From an uncultured Bradyrhizobium sp. (lineage in GTDB: Bacteria > Pseudomonadota > Alphaproteobacteria > Rhizobiales > Xanthobacteraceae): a DNA stretch of 64,000 bases. The notes beneath the pieces were generated by a model. It worked only from the letters and a program-made list of their open reading frames with translations. It ran no database searches and was not told the DNA's origin. The stretch spans positions 62,001 to 126,000 of the forward strand of contig NZ_CAKZHY010000173.1 in assembly GCF_936928535.1 (NCBI RefSeq), given 5' to 3'. Each line of letters begins with the position of its first letter. Positions within the stretch are counted from its first letter, which is position 1. Of the stretch, positions 42,398-50,775 are shown piece by piece. A program made the translations under genes and the position numbers.

Positions 42398-45307
42398 TCA
42401 GTCCTCCTGCAGCAGCTGGCGGCGGGCGAATTCGGCAAACAGGCCAGGCTTGCCCATCAGTTCATCGAAGCTGCCGGACTGCACGATCCTGCCCTTGTCC
42501 AGCACGACGATGCGATCGGCAGACTGCACCGTGCTGAGCCGGTGCGCGATGACGATTCTCGTGATGTTGAGGCGCTCGATGGAAGCAGTCACGATGGCTT
42601 GGCTGCGGTTGTCCAGCGCGCTGGTCGCCTCGTCCATCAGCAACAGGCGCGGATTGTGAGCCAGCGCCCGCGCGATCAGCAGGCGCTGGCGCTGGCCGCC
42701 GGACAGCGTGTTGATGCCTTCGGCGACGAAGGTATGCATGCCCATCGGCATGGCTTCGATATCGCGGTCGAGCCCCGCGGACCGCGCAATATCCCAGACC
42801 CGGTCGATCGGCAGGTGGATGCCACCGCAGATGTTCTCGTAGAGATTGCCTGAGGACAGCTTGGAATTCTGAAGCACGACGCCGACCTGGCGCCGCAATG
42901 AACTGAGGTCGATGGTCTCGATCGACTTACCGTCCACGAAGATCACCCCCGAATGGGGCTTTTCGAACCCGAGCAGAAGCCGGAACAGGGTCGACTTCCC
43001 GCTCCCCGAAGGACCTACGATGGCGACATATTCGCCACGCGCGACGCTCAGGCTGATGCCATCCAGGACGGGTGGCCCAGCTGAACCGTAGCGGAAGGAC
43101 ACGTCGGCGAATTCGATTGCGCCCTCGATCTCGCCCGGAGCCGTTGCGTCTTCAGATACTTCGATCGGTGTTGCGAGGATCGGGCGCAACCGCTCGATGC
43201 GGGGAATGACGGTGACGAATTGGGCCACGGCCTGTCCCCATTCGCCGACAGAACCGAGTGCAATTCCGAATGCGGCGTAGAACGCAAGGAAAGTGCCGAG
43301 CTCATGCATCGGGCTGTTCGCCGCAAGCTGCTCGGACCCCGCAAAAATCAGCAGCGTTGCGACGGCAGGAAAGCCGGCTTCAATACTCCTGAGCGCGTTT
43401 GCTGCACGCTGGGATGCCATGAAATGCCGTTTGTGGAGACTGAAGCGTTCGACCCAGACATTCAAGGCATTGGTCGTTGCATTGGCGATCCGCAGCTTGG
43501 CGATGCCCGTCACGAATTGCACGATCGCGCCCCCCAGCCAGCCCCTGTGGCCGAAGCTCGCCCTCTCGTGTTTCAGTCGGGCATAGCTGAAGCCCGCGAT
43601 AACGGCGAGACGAACCAGGACGAGCGCCGCGGCGAACAAGCCGAGTGGCGCATCGAGGTAGAGCATCACGGAGAAGCCGAACACAAACGAAGCCAGTGCC
43701 AACAATGCACGTATGGATCGGGAGGTGACGATCGCCCTGATCGCTTCGATTCCCAGCGCACGATCTGCAAGGTCGCCGGCCGAATAGCTCCGGAAGAACG
43801 CGAGTGGCATCCGCAACAGCCGGTCGGCAATGGCCGCCTGCATCATCCAGTCGAACCGGCTCTCGAGCCGCTGCACTGCAGCCCCCTGCATGAATTGGAA
43901 GCCCGCGCTCACCAGCGTCACGACAAGGAGCGCTGCCGCGCAGACCAGCAACTGGTCGGCCTCGGCGCGCGGCAGCACGGAGTCGACCAGGACCTTGGTT
44001 ACCATCGGAGCTGCCATCGCAAGCAGTCCAAGGCCGACCGCCGCCATGACAATTCGCGACAGGTCGGCCCGAGCCAAGGGCGCCACCAGGAACACGAGAT
44101 CGCGGAGGGCGAGCGAGCGCGCCGGCAGTGACGGGTAGAACATCACCGCCTCCGGCGCGAGGTCTGCAATCATGTTCCCCGTTAGCGGCTTGCGCGTCCC
44201 GGACGTGGGATCGACCAGGAGATGACCGCCTCGATAGCCCGGCAGGATCACCACCGCGCGGCGCTCTTCGCCGAGAAATGCGATAAACGGTCCGGCGCTG
44301 TTGGTCCACCAGTCGGCCCGAAGCAGCAGGCGCCGGCTACGAAGCCCCGACGCCTCAGCGAGTTTGAGCACAGTCGTGAGATCGTCGGCGCCAGGAAGGC
44401 GCTTGACACCGGGTGCAAGCTCCACCCCCAGCGCGTCTGCCACGGCTCGGCAGGCCAACAGCACGCGATCGCCCCGGTCGGCGAGGTCCTCGGGCGGTAC
44501 GGCGTCGGGATCGACCAGGCCGACCAGGCGGCCCATCGCGGTTTCGGCGCGCGATTCCTGCTCGACGGCTCGCCGCTCCAGCCGCGCCATATCGGCCGCC
44601 CATTCGTTATCGAATTTGCGAGCGAGTTCGGCCACGACCAGCCTGTGCAAGGTATCGATCCCGGCTTGCATCTCTGCAAGTGCGAGTGATGCTCCGTCTC
44701 TCACGCGCAATTTCGTCGGGGCCTCGGCCACCAGCCACGTACCAGGAGATAGCGGAGAGGGCGGGTCGAGCGGGGTGATCGCTTGTTGCAGGCCGATGAC
44801 CCGGACAGCGCCTTCTTCGATGCTGATCCATCCGACTTGCCGGCCCGACATACGCAGCGTCTCGCCGCCTGCCAGCTCGCTTGTGACGCTGACATCGACG
44901 TGGGTGGCGGCGACATTGTCGGGGAGCGTCGCGACCGTCGCCAGCAGCAGCGCCGACCATTCTTCGAGCATCGTTCGGTCGGTGATGTCGCCACGAGAGC
45001 ACGGGATCACCTCCGTGTCGGCGCCGCCGATCGCAACGATCTCGAGCCGGCGCGCCGCATGGGCTGAAGCAGGCAGCCCTAGGATGAGACCGCCGCCGGC
45101 GACTCGAAGCAAGTGCCAGCGGCGCGGCGGCGAACCGTCACCCACCGGCATCACCGCAAAAAGATCGACGTGACCCCGCGCGACCAGAAAGGCTTGATCA
45201 GACTGGCCGATCGACAACGGCTGGTGACTATCGAGGGCCAACCGGTCCGCCCGGGCTGCGTCGATCTCCGCGCCTTCCAGATGCGATGGTCGGAAGGCGC
45301 TGGTCAT
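42398..45307 (-). CDS. NHLM-type export ABC transporter, permease/ATPase with N-terminal extension
   Basis: 969-residue half-transporter of the type paired with a peptidase-ABC protein in NHLM bacteriocin systems. Residues 1-400 are an extension: first a CNBD/cupin-like stretch (QAFLVARGHVDLFAVMPVGD), then a segment resembling C39 peptidase (HLLVDPTSGTRKPL) without the catalytic Cys/His. Membrane spans lie about residues 420-700, then a complete ATPase: Walker A GPSGSGKST near 765, LSGGQRQR near 868, LLLMDEATSALD. ATG 45307 overlaps the stop of the upstream gene by four bases (ATGA), so translation is coupled. Confidence 0.9.
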   Translation of the reverse strand: MTSAFRPSHLEGAEIDAARADRLALDSHQPLSIGQSDQAFLVARGHVDLFAVMPVGDGSPPRRWHLLRVAGGGLILGLPASAHAARRLEIVAIGGADTEVIPCSRGDITDRTMLEEWSALLLATVATLPDNVAATHVDVSVTSELAGGETLRMSGRQVGWISIEEGAVRVIGLQQAITPLDPPSPLSPGTWLVAEAPTKLRVRDGASLALAEMQAGIDTLHRLVVAELARKFDNEWAADMARLERRAVEQESRAETAMGRLVGLVDPDAVPPEDLADRGDRVLLACRAVADALGVELAPGVKRLPGADDLTTVLKLAEASGLRSRRLLLRADWWTNSAGPFIAFLGEERRAVVILPGYRGGHLLVDPTSGTRKPLTGNMIADLAPEAVMFYPSLPARSLALRDLVFLVAPLARADLSRIVMAAVGLGLLAMAAPMVTKVLVDSVLPRAEADQLLVCAAALLVVTLVSAGFQFMQGAAVQRLESRFDWMMQAAIADRLLRMPLAFFRSYSAGDLADRALGIEAIRAIVTSRSIRALLALASFVFGFSVMLYLDAPLGLFAAALVLVRLAVIAGFSYARLKHERASFGHRGWLGGAIVQFVTGIAKLRIANATTNALNVWVERFSLHKRHFMASQRAANALRSIEAGFPAVATLLIFAGSEQLAANSPMHELGTFLAFYAAFGIALGSVGEWGQAVAQFVTVIPRIERLRPILATPIEVSEDATAPGEIEGAIEFADVSFRYGSAGPPVLDGISLSVARGEYVAIVGPSGSGKSTLFRLLLGFEKPHSGVIFVDGKSIETIDLSSLRRQVGVVLQNSKLSSGNLYENICGGIHLPIDRVWDIARSAGLDRDIEAMPMGMHTFVAEGINTLSGGQRQRLLIARALAHNPRLLLMDEATSALDNRSQAIVTASIERLNITRIVIAHRLSTVQSADRIVVLDKGRIVQSGSFDELMGKPGLFAEFARRQLLQED

Positions 45308-47535
45308 TCGGCAGCCAGCAGACGAACATATTCGCCGCCCTCGGCAAGCAGATCCCGGTGCGTACCACGCTGCACCACACGACCCCCGCTCATCACGAGA
45401 ATCTCGTCGCAGTCGCGGATCGTGCTGAGCCGGTGCGCGATGATGATGCACGTGCACGCGCGCCGGCGCAGATTGTCGTCGATCATTCTCTCGACACTCG
45501 GATCGAGTGCTGAAGTCGCCTCGTCAAGCACGAGGATGGACGGATTACCCGCGAGGGCTCGTGCGATCTCGAGCCGCTGGCGCTGGCCGCCGCTGAAATT
45601 GCGGCCATCCTCGGCCACCTGACAGTCGTAATTGCCGGGCCGCACCGAGAGCTCCTCGTGGATGGAGGCATCCTTGACGGCGCGCGACAGGCTCGCCTGC
45701 GCAATGGTGTCGTCCCACAGCGTCAGATTGCTGCGCGCGGTGCCCTCGAACAGCAGGATATCCTGGTCCACATAAGCCACCGAGCCGGCAAACACTTGTT
45801 GGGGAATGCGATCAATCGGCCAGCCGTCGATGAGGATTTCACCCGTCCAGGGCCGATAAAGGCCGCCGATCAGGCGGCCGATCGTGGATTTACCGCTGCC
45901 TGATGCACCGACAAACGCAATTCGGCGGCCGGGTTCGAGCTGAAGCGAGAGCGCATCGATCAGCGGCGGCTCCAGCGGGGAATAGCCAAACGACACGTCG
46001 ACCAGCCTGATTTGCCCGGAAAGCTTGGCTGGCCTGTCCGGTGGCTTGAGGTCCATCGCCACGATCGGCTGCGCCGCATAGTTGAAGACATCGTCAACCC
46101 GGAACAGGTTGGCCTTGATCGCCAGGAAGGCGGAGGTCTGTTGCACCAACGCATTGATCGGCTCGACCAGGCTCAGCAGCAGGGCTTGCAGGGCGACCAA
46201 CCCGCCGATCGTCAGGGCGCCATCCATGATGCGAAGACCGCCGATCCCGAGCACGATCGCGCTGGACAAGCCAGTCAGAAAGGCGGGGCAGATCTCCAGA
46301 AGATTGGAATAAAGACCAAGGTCGCGTTCGGAATTGAGGACCTTGGCCTGGAAGCCGGTCCAGCGGGCGAATGCATCGTTCTCGAGGCCGCCGGCCTTGA
46401 TCGTTTCGATCGAGCGAACCATCTCGATCGTGTTCGCGGTCAACTTCGCCTTGTCGATCGTCAGTTTGCGGTTGAGCCTTTCACGCTCGCGCCCAACCAG
46501 CGCAAGCACCAGCACGTTCACGAGCGCTATGGCGATGCTGATTGCTGCCAGAATCGGGTCGTACAGCGCCATAGCGGCTGCGATGAAGACCGCGGAGACC
46601 AGGTTGAGCGCGCTGGTTGCGAGCCCGCCCGAGACCAGCTCCGCGATCTCTTCACTCGCTCCGACGCGGCTGCCGATCTCCCCCGCATGGCGCTGATTGA
46701 AGAATTCCATGGGAAGATTCAACAGGTGCCATAGCAGCTTTCCCACCATGGTCACGGTCAGCTTGGTCTGGAGTCTCAGCAGCAGCGACTGTTGGAAGGC
46801 CGTGATCAGAGCGCGGCCAAGCGCCGTCAGGGCGAGGCCGATCAGAAGCGGCCTGAACCATCCTTCCACATGCATGATCAGAACGTGGTCGACGAATATC
46901 TTGGCGAAGGTGGGGATCAGGATCGTCGGGATCACCAAGCTCATGCTGAGGCCGACCAGCAGGATCACAGCACGCTGGGATCCCCTCAGCCTGTCCCAAA
47001 GCATCGCAAGAAAATTCGGCTTCGCGCCACCTTTGCGAAAATCCGGGCCTGGCTCCATCGCCAGCACGACGCCGGTGAAAGCGAGATTGAACTCCGCGCG
47101 ATCGACCCTGCAGCGCCCGGCCGCGGGATCGTTGATGTAAGCAAACTTGGAGTCGATCCGCTCCAGCACCACGAAATGATTGAAGTTCCAGAACAGGATC
47201 GCCGGCATCGGCAGTTCGTTGAGCGTTTCCGGCTCCTTGCGAAAGCCCTTCGCCGAGAGCCCGAAACTCCGCGCCGCTTTCAAGACGTTGTTGGCTTTGC
47301 TGCCGTCGCGGGTTACGCCGCACGCGACCCGCAGGGTTTCGAGTGGCACCCAGCGGCCGTAATGTGCCAGCACCATCGCCAGCGATGCTGCTCCACATTC
47401 CAGGGCCTCCATCTGCAGAACGGTCGGCGTGATCCAGCGCCGGCGTATCCGGGGAGCCAAGCTGTTGAGCAGGTTGCCCAAGCCAAGCCACGCGCCTTGG
47501 TCGGATCGGTGCGATGGTGAGGATGATGCGCTCAT
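45304..47535 (-). CDS. NHLM-type peptidase/permease/ATPase (C39 family)
   Basis: 743-residue exporter that removes a Gly-Gly leader while transporting the peptide. The N-terminal C39 protease is complete: Cys47 in LQMEALECGAAS, His120 in WNFNHFVVLE and Asp136 in INDPAAGRC. A six-span permease follows (about residues 170-480), then an ATPase with GASGSGKST, FSGGQRQRLEIARAL and ILVLDEATSALD. The order and the tight 8-base spacing from the HlyD gene are those of the NHLM_micro_ABC1 family. The ATG at 47535 was chosen over a longer frame that overlaps hlyD. Confidence 0.93.
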   Translation of the reverse strand: MSASSSPSHRSDQGAWLGLGNLLNSLAPRIRRRWITPTVLQMEALECGAASLAMVLAHYGRWVPLETLRVACGVTRDGSKANNVLKAARSFGLSAKGFRKEPETLNELPMPAILFWNFNHFVVLERIDSKFAYINDPAAGRCRVDRAEFNLAFTGVVLAMEPGPDFRKGGAKPNFLAMLWDRLRGSQRAVILLVGLSMSLVIPTILIPTFAKIFVDHVLIMHVEGWFRPLLIGLALTALGRALITAFQQSLLLRLQTKLTVTMVGKLLWHLLNLPMEFFNQRHAGEIGSRVGASEEIAELVSGGLATSALNLVSAVFIAAAMALYDPILAAISIAIALVNVLVLALVGRERERLNRKLTIDKAKLTANTIEMVRSIETIKAGGLENDAFARWTGFQAKVLNSERDLGLYSNLLEICPAFLTGLSSAIVLGIGGLRIMDGALTIGGLVALQALLLSLVEPINALVQQTSAFLAIKANLFRVDDVFNYAAQPIVAMDLKPPDRPAKLSGQIRLVDVSFGYSPLEPPLIDALSLQLEPGRRIAFVGASGSGKSTIGRLIGGLYRPWTGEILIDGWPIDRIPQQVFAGSVAYVDQDILLFEGTARSNLTLWDDTIAQASLSRAVKDASIHEELSVRPGNYDCQVAEDGRNFSGGQRQRLEIARALAGNPSILVLDEATSALDPSVERMIDDNLRRRACTCIIIAHRLSTIRDCDEILVMSGGRVVQRGTHRDLLAEGGEYVRLLAAE

Positions 47536-47543
47536 GCGCAGTC

Positions 47544-48812
47544 CTAGCCGCCGATCCCGGTCAACCGCTTGACCGTCGGGAATAGGAGATTGATGGGGGG
47601 CTGCTCCCGCGTCGTGACCTCGGCACGCGCCAAGGTGCCGCTGGACAGGAGCAGCGGCGGGCCCTTGCCCGAGGTCCATCGATAGCCGCTCGACGTAGAG
47701 CCGTCGCGCTCCAGCGCCACGCGCATGGCATAGGGTGCACCCTTCTCGGAGAAGCGTTTCACCAGCGTATCGTTGTGGAGGTCGGCAGCCATTCCCTCGG
47801 GCGTAACCGGGAAGTCGGAGACCGCGGCGACGCGCCCCACAATGGCCCCGTACTCCTCGCGCTTGACGGGATTCGGCTCAATCCGGACCTCCATTCCCGG
47901 TTGGATCGACTTGCCCCAGTCCGGCGGCATATAGATCGTCGCCTCCAGCGTCGGACTCGCGGTCTCGATCTGGACGACCGGCGTGCCCACGGCCAGCACG
48001 ATGGCATCGGATACCTTGACCTCCACCACCCGGCCGTCTGCAGGGCTGAGGATGCGTGATCCGCGTTCGAGTTCGCCGACAAGCTGCTCGACCGTGCGTC
48101 TGGCGTCGTTCACCCTGAATTCCGATTGCAACCGATCGCGCTCGCGCTGGCTCTGCAGCTCGAGCCGCTGCGCATTCAGTTTCAGGATCTCGTTCTTGGA
48201 ATCGGTGATGCGTTCGCGGGCCGCGTTGAGCTCGACGCGGCGATCCTCGAGGTACTTCCGCGTGACATAGCCGCCGGCTGCGGCGGGCTCGAGCTTGGCG
48301 ACCTCATCGACCAGATAGGCCGCACGCCGCTCGGCAACGGCGGTGATCTCTTGCAGCCCGGCCTCCTGCGCTGCGTAATTGCCTTGCTTGGCCTCGATCT
48401 CGCGCGAGATCGCCGCAATCAGGTCGGTATGTTCGCGCTCGCGCTCCTTCAGCACGTCCCGCGCCTGCTGCAGCCGCAGCTCGACGTCCGGCTGCACGAC
48501 ACGCGCGATTTCCTGGTCTCGTCGAACCTCGTCGCCGATCTGGACATCGATCGAAGCGAGCCGTCCCCTGACAGCCGATACGGCGTCTACCAATCGGCCC
48601 CCGCTGCTGAGCAGGATGCCCTCGCCGGATACCCGCGTCGGAATGCGGCCCAGCACGCTCCAGGCCAGCAGCACGGCGACGCCAACAGCGAGCGCCAGGC
48701 TAGCCACCCAGTCGTAGGGACGCGTGATGCTGACCACATGATCGAGCTGCTCGGGATGGGACAACCGCTCGATCGCGGCCTCCCGGAAGATCCGATTGAT
48801 CCCGCCCCTCAT
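47544..48812 (-). CDS. NHLM-type HlyD periplasmic adaptor
   Basis: 422-residue membrane-fusion protein, first gene of the cassette. One membrane span near residues 33-52 (WVASLALAVGVAVLLAWSVL), a lipoyl-like half with GRLASIDVQIGDEVRRDQEI, a long coiled-coil arm (LKEREREHTDLIAAISREIE region) and a second lipoyl half LSPADGRVVEVKVSDAIVLA. The N-terminal FREAAIERLSHPEQLDHVV is characteristic of the NHLM HlyD group. It should bridge the inner-membrane transporter and an outer-membrane channel not encoded here. It reads away from the precursor-peptide gene. Confidence 0.92.
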   Translation of the reverse strand: MRGGINRIFREAAIERLSHPEQLDHVVSITRPYDWVASLALAVGVAVLLAWSVLGRIPTRVSGEGILLSSGGRLVDAVSAVRGRLASIDVQIGDEVRRDQEIARVVQPDVELRLQQARDVLKEREREHTDLIAAISREIEAKQGNYAAQEAGLQEITAVAERRAAYLVDEVAKLEPAAAGGYVTRKYLEDRRVELNAARERITDSKNEILKLNAQRLELQSQRERDRLQSEFRVNDARRTVEQLVGELERGSRILSPADGRVVEVKVSDAIVLAVGTPVVQIETASPTLEATIYMPPDWGKSIQPGMEVRIEPNPVKREEYGAIVGRVAAVSDFPVTPEGMAADLHNDTLVKRFSEKGAPYAMRVALERDGSTSSGYRWTSGKGPPLLLSSGTLARAEVTTREQPPINLLFPTVKRLTGIGG

Positions 48813-48925
48813 GCAGCCCCCCCAGCGGACCCAGACCGCCCCATCCGATTTGGCCTCAAAGGACCTGCGTTTTCAAGCCGGTATCCAGCGCAAGCAATCC
48901 CATCGAAGCTATCGACCGACTTTCC

Positions 48926-48955
48926 TTGTGGTTGAGGGGCAAATAGGGCTAAATT
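48926..48955 (+). promoter_or_regulatory. Candidate promoter for the precursor peptide
   Basis: TTGTGG at 48926-48931 and TAAATT at 48950-48955, 18 bases apart, resemble sigma-70 -35 and -10 boxes. They lie in the 298-base divergent gap, pointing toward the peptide gene. This is a weak pattern match in a stretch visibly A+T-richer than the surrounding genes. Confidence 0.25.
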
Positions 48956-49110
48956 CCTTCACTGGAACGTGACCGCTTTCGGGGCCGATCCGCTCGGAAA
49001 GATGTCGACGTGCCGGGCAGGACCTTGAACCTTCAGGTCCCTGCTCAGACCCATCCAAGGCGGCGGCCGACATTCGTCGCAGCAATCGAGATCAGATCCA
49101 GGAGCTGTAA

Positions 49111-49299
49111 ATGGTCGAACAGAAGTCTGAGGCAAATGGGGCGCTTCCGGAAACCACCCAGTCCGGCGAGCCTGCCAAGGCGAAGACGCCGGTCGCTACG
49201 ATGACCGACGCGTTGCCGGATGATCAACTCGACATCTCTGCTGGCGGTGCTTATCCGCTCACCTACACGGGGGCCATCAACACCGGCATCGGCGGTTAG
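49111..49299 (+). CDS. Precursor peptide with Gly-Gly leader, 62 residues
   Basis: Small gene with AGGAG at 49100-49104, seven bases before ATG 49111, good evidence of translation. The product has a hydrophilic leader and a processing-type sequence LPDDQLDISAGG ending at residues 45-46. Against the double-glycine leader consensus, Leu at -12 and -7 and Gly at -2/-1 fit; -8 is Gln and -4 is Ser. Cleavage by the neighbouring C39 transporter would release AYPLTYTGAINTGIGG, 16 residues without charge or cysteine, itself ending GG. Divergent from the export operon. The product could be a bacteriocin or signal; no modifying enzyme is adjacent, so it is probably unmodified, or modified by a distant enzyme. 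Confidence 0.75.
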   Translation: MVEQKSEANGALPETTQSGEPAKAKTPVATMTDALPDDQLDISAGGAYPLTYTGAINTGIGG

Positions 49300-49324
49300 G
49301 CCGGTCGGGCATCTAAGCCTCACC

Positions 49325-49383
49325 TCGATGGCGGCCTGGCGCAGGTCTGAGGTTTGAGCATCTGAATGTGAGGGCTTCGATCG
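49325..49383 (+). repeat. Direct repeat flanking the NHLM cassette, right copy
   Basis: Begins TCGATGGCGGCCTGGCGCA and ends GTGAGGGCTTCGATCG. It is about 83% identical to 41759-41818 by hand alignment (one gap). It lies 25 bases after the precursor-peptide stop codon and overlaps the left arm of the following hairpin. Confidence 0.75.
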
Positions 49384-49400
49384 AAGGGATCGGAGCCCTC
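49370..49400 (+). terminator. Stem-loop after the precursor-peptide gene
   Basis: GAGGGCTTCGATC (49370-49382) pairs with GATCGGAGCCCTC (49388-49400) at 12 of 13 positions plus one G-U, with a 5-base loop. There is no T-run. It may end both the peptide message and the convergent amidohydrolase message. Confidence 0.6.
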
Positions 49401-49422
49401 ATTGCGTTGATCAGTCCGCGCC

Positions 49423-50307
49423 TCAGATCCCCAGGATCTTCCTTGCGTTGGCCTTCAGCACCTTCGGCCGGATCTCGTCGCGGATGTCGATCTTGGAAAA
49501 ATCCGACAGCCAGCGGTCCGGCGTGATGACGGGCCAGTCCGAGCCGAACAGCATCTTGTCCTGCAGGATCGAGTTGATGTAGCGCACCAGGATCGGCGGG
49601 AAATATTTCGGCGACCAGCCGGAGAGGTCGATATAGACGTTCGGCTTGTGGGTCGCGACCGACAGCGCCTCTTCCTGCCAGGGGAAGGAGGGATGGGCGA
49701 GGATGATCTTGAGGTCGGGGAAGTCGGCCGCGACGTCGTCCATGTACATCGGGTTGGAATATTTCAGCCGCATGCCCATGCCGCCGGGCATGCCGGAGCC
49801 GACGCCGGTCTGGCCGGTGTGGAACAGCGCGATCGCGCCGCCATTGTTGATCTCTTCGTAGAGCGGATAGGCCATGCGGTCGTTGGCGTAGAAGCCCTGC
49901 ATGGTCGGGTGGAATTTGAAGCCGCGGACGCCGTACTCTTCGATCAGCTTGCGCGCCTCGCGCACCCCCAACTTGCCCTTGTGCGGGTCGATCGAGACGA
50001 AGGGGATGAGGACGTCGAGATGGTCGGAGGCGATCTCCAGCATCTCCTCGTTCTTGTAACGGCGGAAGCCGGTCTCGCGCTCGGCATCGACCGGGAAGAT
50101 CACCGCGGCAATGTTCTTGGAGCGGTAGTAGGCCGCGGTCTCCGGCACGGTCGGCGGATGCTTGTGTGGCGACTTGAAATACTCGGCCATCTGGGCCTGG
50201 AAATCGTCATAGCCGTCGTCGGGATGGGTGCCGCAGGGCTCCTCGGCGTGGGTGTGGATGTCGATGGCGACGACCTTGTCGATATCAGGCAGCTTCAGCT
50301 TGGGCAT
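49423..50307 (-). CDS. Amidohydrolase-family protein (TIM-barrel, amidohydrolase 2 type)
   Basis: 294-residue metal-dependent hydrolase or decarboxylase of the ACMSD/amidohydrolase-2 group. The metal-binding start is VAIDIHTHAEEPCG, a further His is in FKFHPTMQGFYAND, then ALFHTGQTG, ILAHPSFPWQEEA and the catalytic Asp in MLFGSDWPVITPD. Members of this group typically act on aromatic or carboxylated ring-cleavage products. A 37-bp perfect-looking palindrome lies just upstream of the start, so it is probably controlled by a dedicated repressor encoded elsewhere. Confidence 0.85.
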   Translation of the reverse strand: MPKLKLPDIDKVVAIDIHTHAEEPCGTHPDDGYDDFQAQMAEYFKSPHKHPPTVPETAAYYRSKNIAAVIFPVDAERETGFRRYKNEEMLEIASDHLDVLIPFVSIDPHKGKLGVREARKLIEEYGVRGFKFHPTMQGFYANDRMAYPLYEEINNGGAIALFHTGQTGVGSGMPGGMGMRLKYSNPMYMDDVAADFPDLKIILAHPSFPWQEEALSVATHKPNVYIDLSGWSPKYFPPILVRYINSILQDKMLFGSDWPVITPDRWLSDFSKIDIRDEIRPKVLKANARKILGI

Positions 50308-50325
50308 TGGTTTCCTCCCGACGGG

Positions 50326-50362
50326 TTGCCAAATTGATTATATGATATAACGAATTTGGCAA
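50326..50362. promoter_or_regulatory. 37-bp palindromic operator upstream of the amidohydrolase gene
   Basis: TTGCCAAATT (50326-50335) is matched by AATTTGGCAA (50353-50362), and inside it TTATAT-G-ATATAA (50338-50350) is a second perfect palindrome with the same centre (50344). Of 18 base pairs only two fail to match. It starts 19 bases upstream of the ATG on the minus strand, where it would overlap the promoter. Size and symmetry suit a GntR- or TetR-type dimer. Confidence 0.75.
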
Positions 50363-50649
50363 GGCGTTACGGCTGGCAAAACCGCAACCTGCGAAAGTCT
50401 TTGCCTGGCTCGGCCATGGGCAGCTGGAATCGGTCCGATCCGGCCGCTTCTACTGTGCATGGGGTTGTTTTCGCTGAATTGCCTTGATGGAACCCGGCAG
50501 TTAACATTGACATGACCTCCCGCCATGCCTTAAGAACCGCCCCGTCCCGGGCGGCCGGTCCGCCAGCGGGAAAGATCTCATTTTGCCACATTCGCGCGTG
50601 CCGAAACGGTAGTGCCGAACACGGCCTTTCGAACGTTCAGGATTCTGCC
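50363..50649. other. Leader region before rpmJ, no gene seen
   Basis: Non-coding stretch between the operator and the L36 gene. It has a few short open frames without support. It should contain the rpmJ promoter, which I could not place confidently. Confidence 0.4.
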
Positions 50650-50775
50650 ATGAAGGTCCGTAACTCGCTGAAGTCGCTGCGCGGTCGCCATCGCGCCAAC
50701 CGCCTGGTCCGCCGCAAGGGCCGGGTCTATGTGATCAACAAGGTGCAGCGCCGCTTCAAGGCGCGCCAGGGCTGA
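50650..50775 (+). CDS. rpmJ: 50S ribosomal protein L36 (zinc-independent type)
   Basis: 41-residue protein, too short for most gene finders: starts MKVRNSLKSLRGRHRANRLV and ends KVQRRFKARQG, with RRKGRVYVINK between. L36 binds 23S rRNA near the factor-binding region of the large subunit. The zinc-ribbon cysteines of the standard form are absent, as usual in alphaproteobacteria. ATG 50650 follows an AGGA sequence. Essentially certain from the sequence itself. Confidence 0.96.
   Translation: MKVRNSLKSLRGRHRANRLVRRKGRVYVINKVQRRFKARQG

Noticed and set aside
45113..45622. Plus-strand frames of 120-240 codons opposite the two ABC transporters (44222-47520)
   Set aside because: All are reverse shadows of the transporter genes, without start signals.
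49205..49299. Internal ATG (residue 31) as the start of the precursor peptide
   Set aside because: The upstream ATG at 49111 has an AGGAG box at the right distance; the internal one does not.
50512..50775. Longer L36 frame starting at 50512
   Set aside because: L36 in this group starts with MKVRNSLKSL, which fixes the ATG at 50650.
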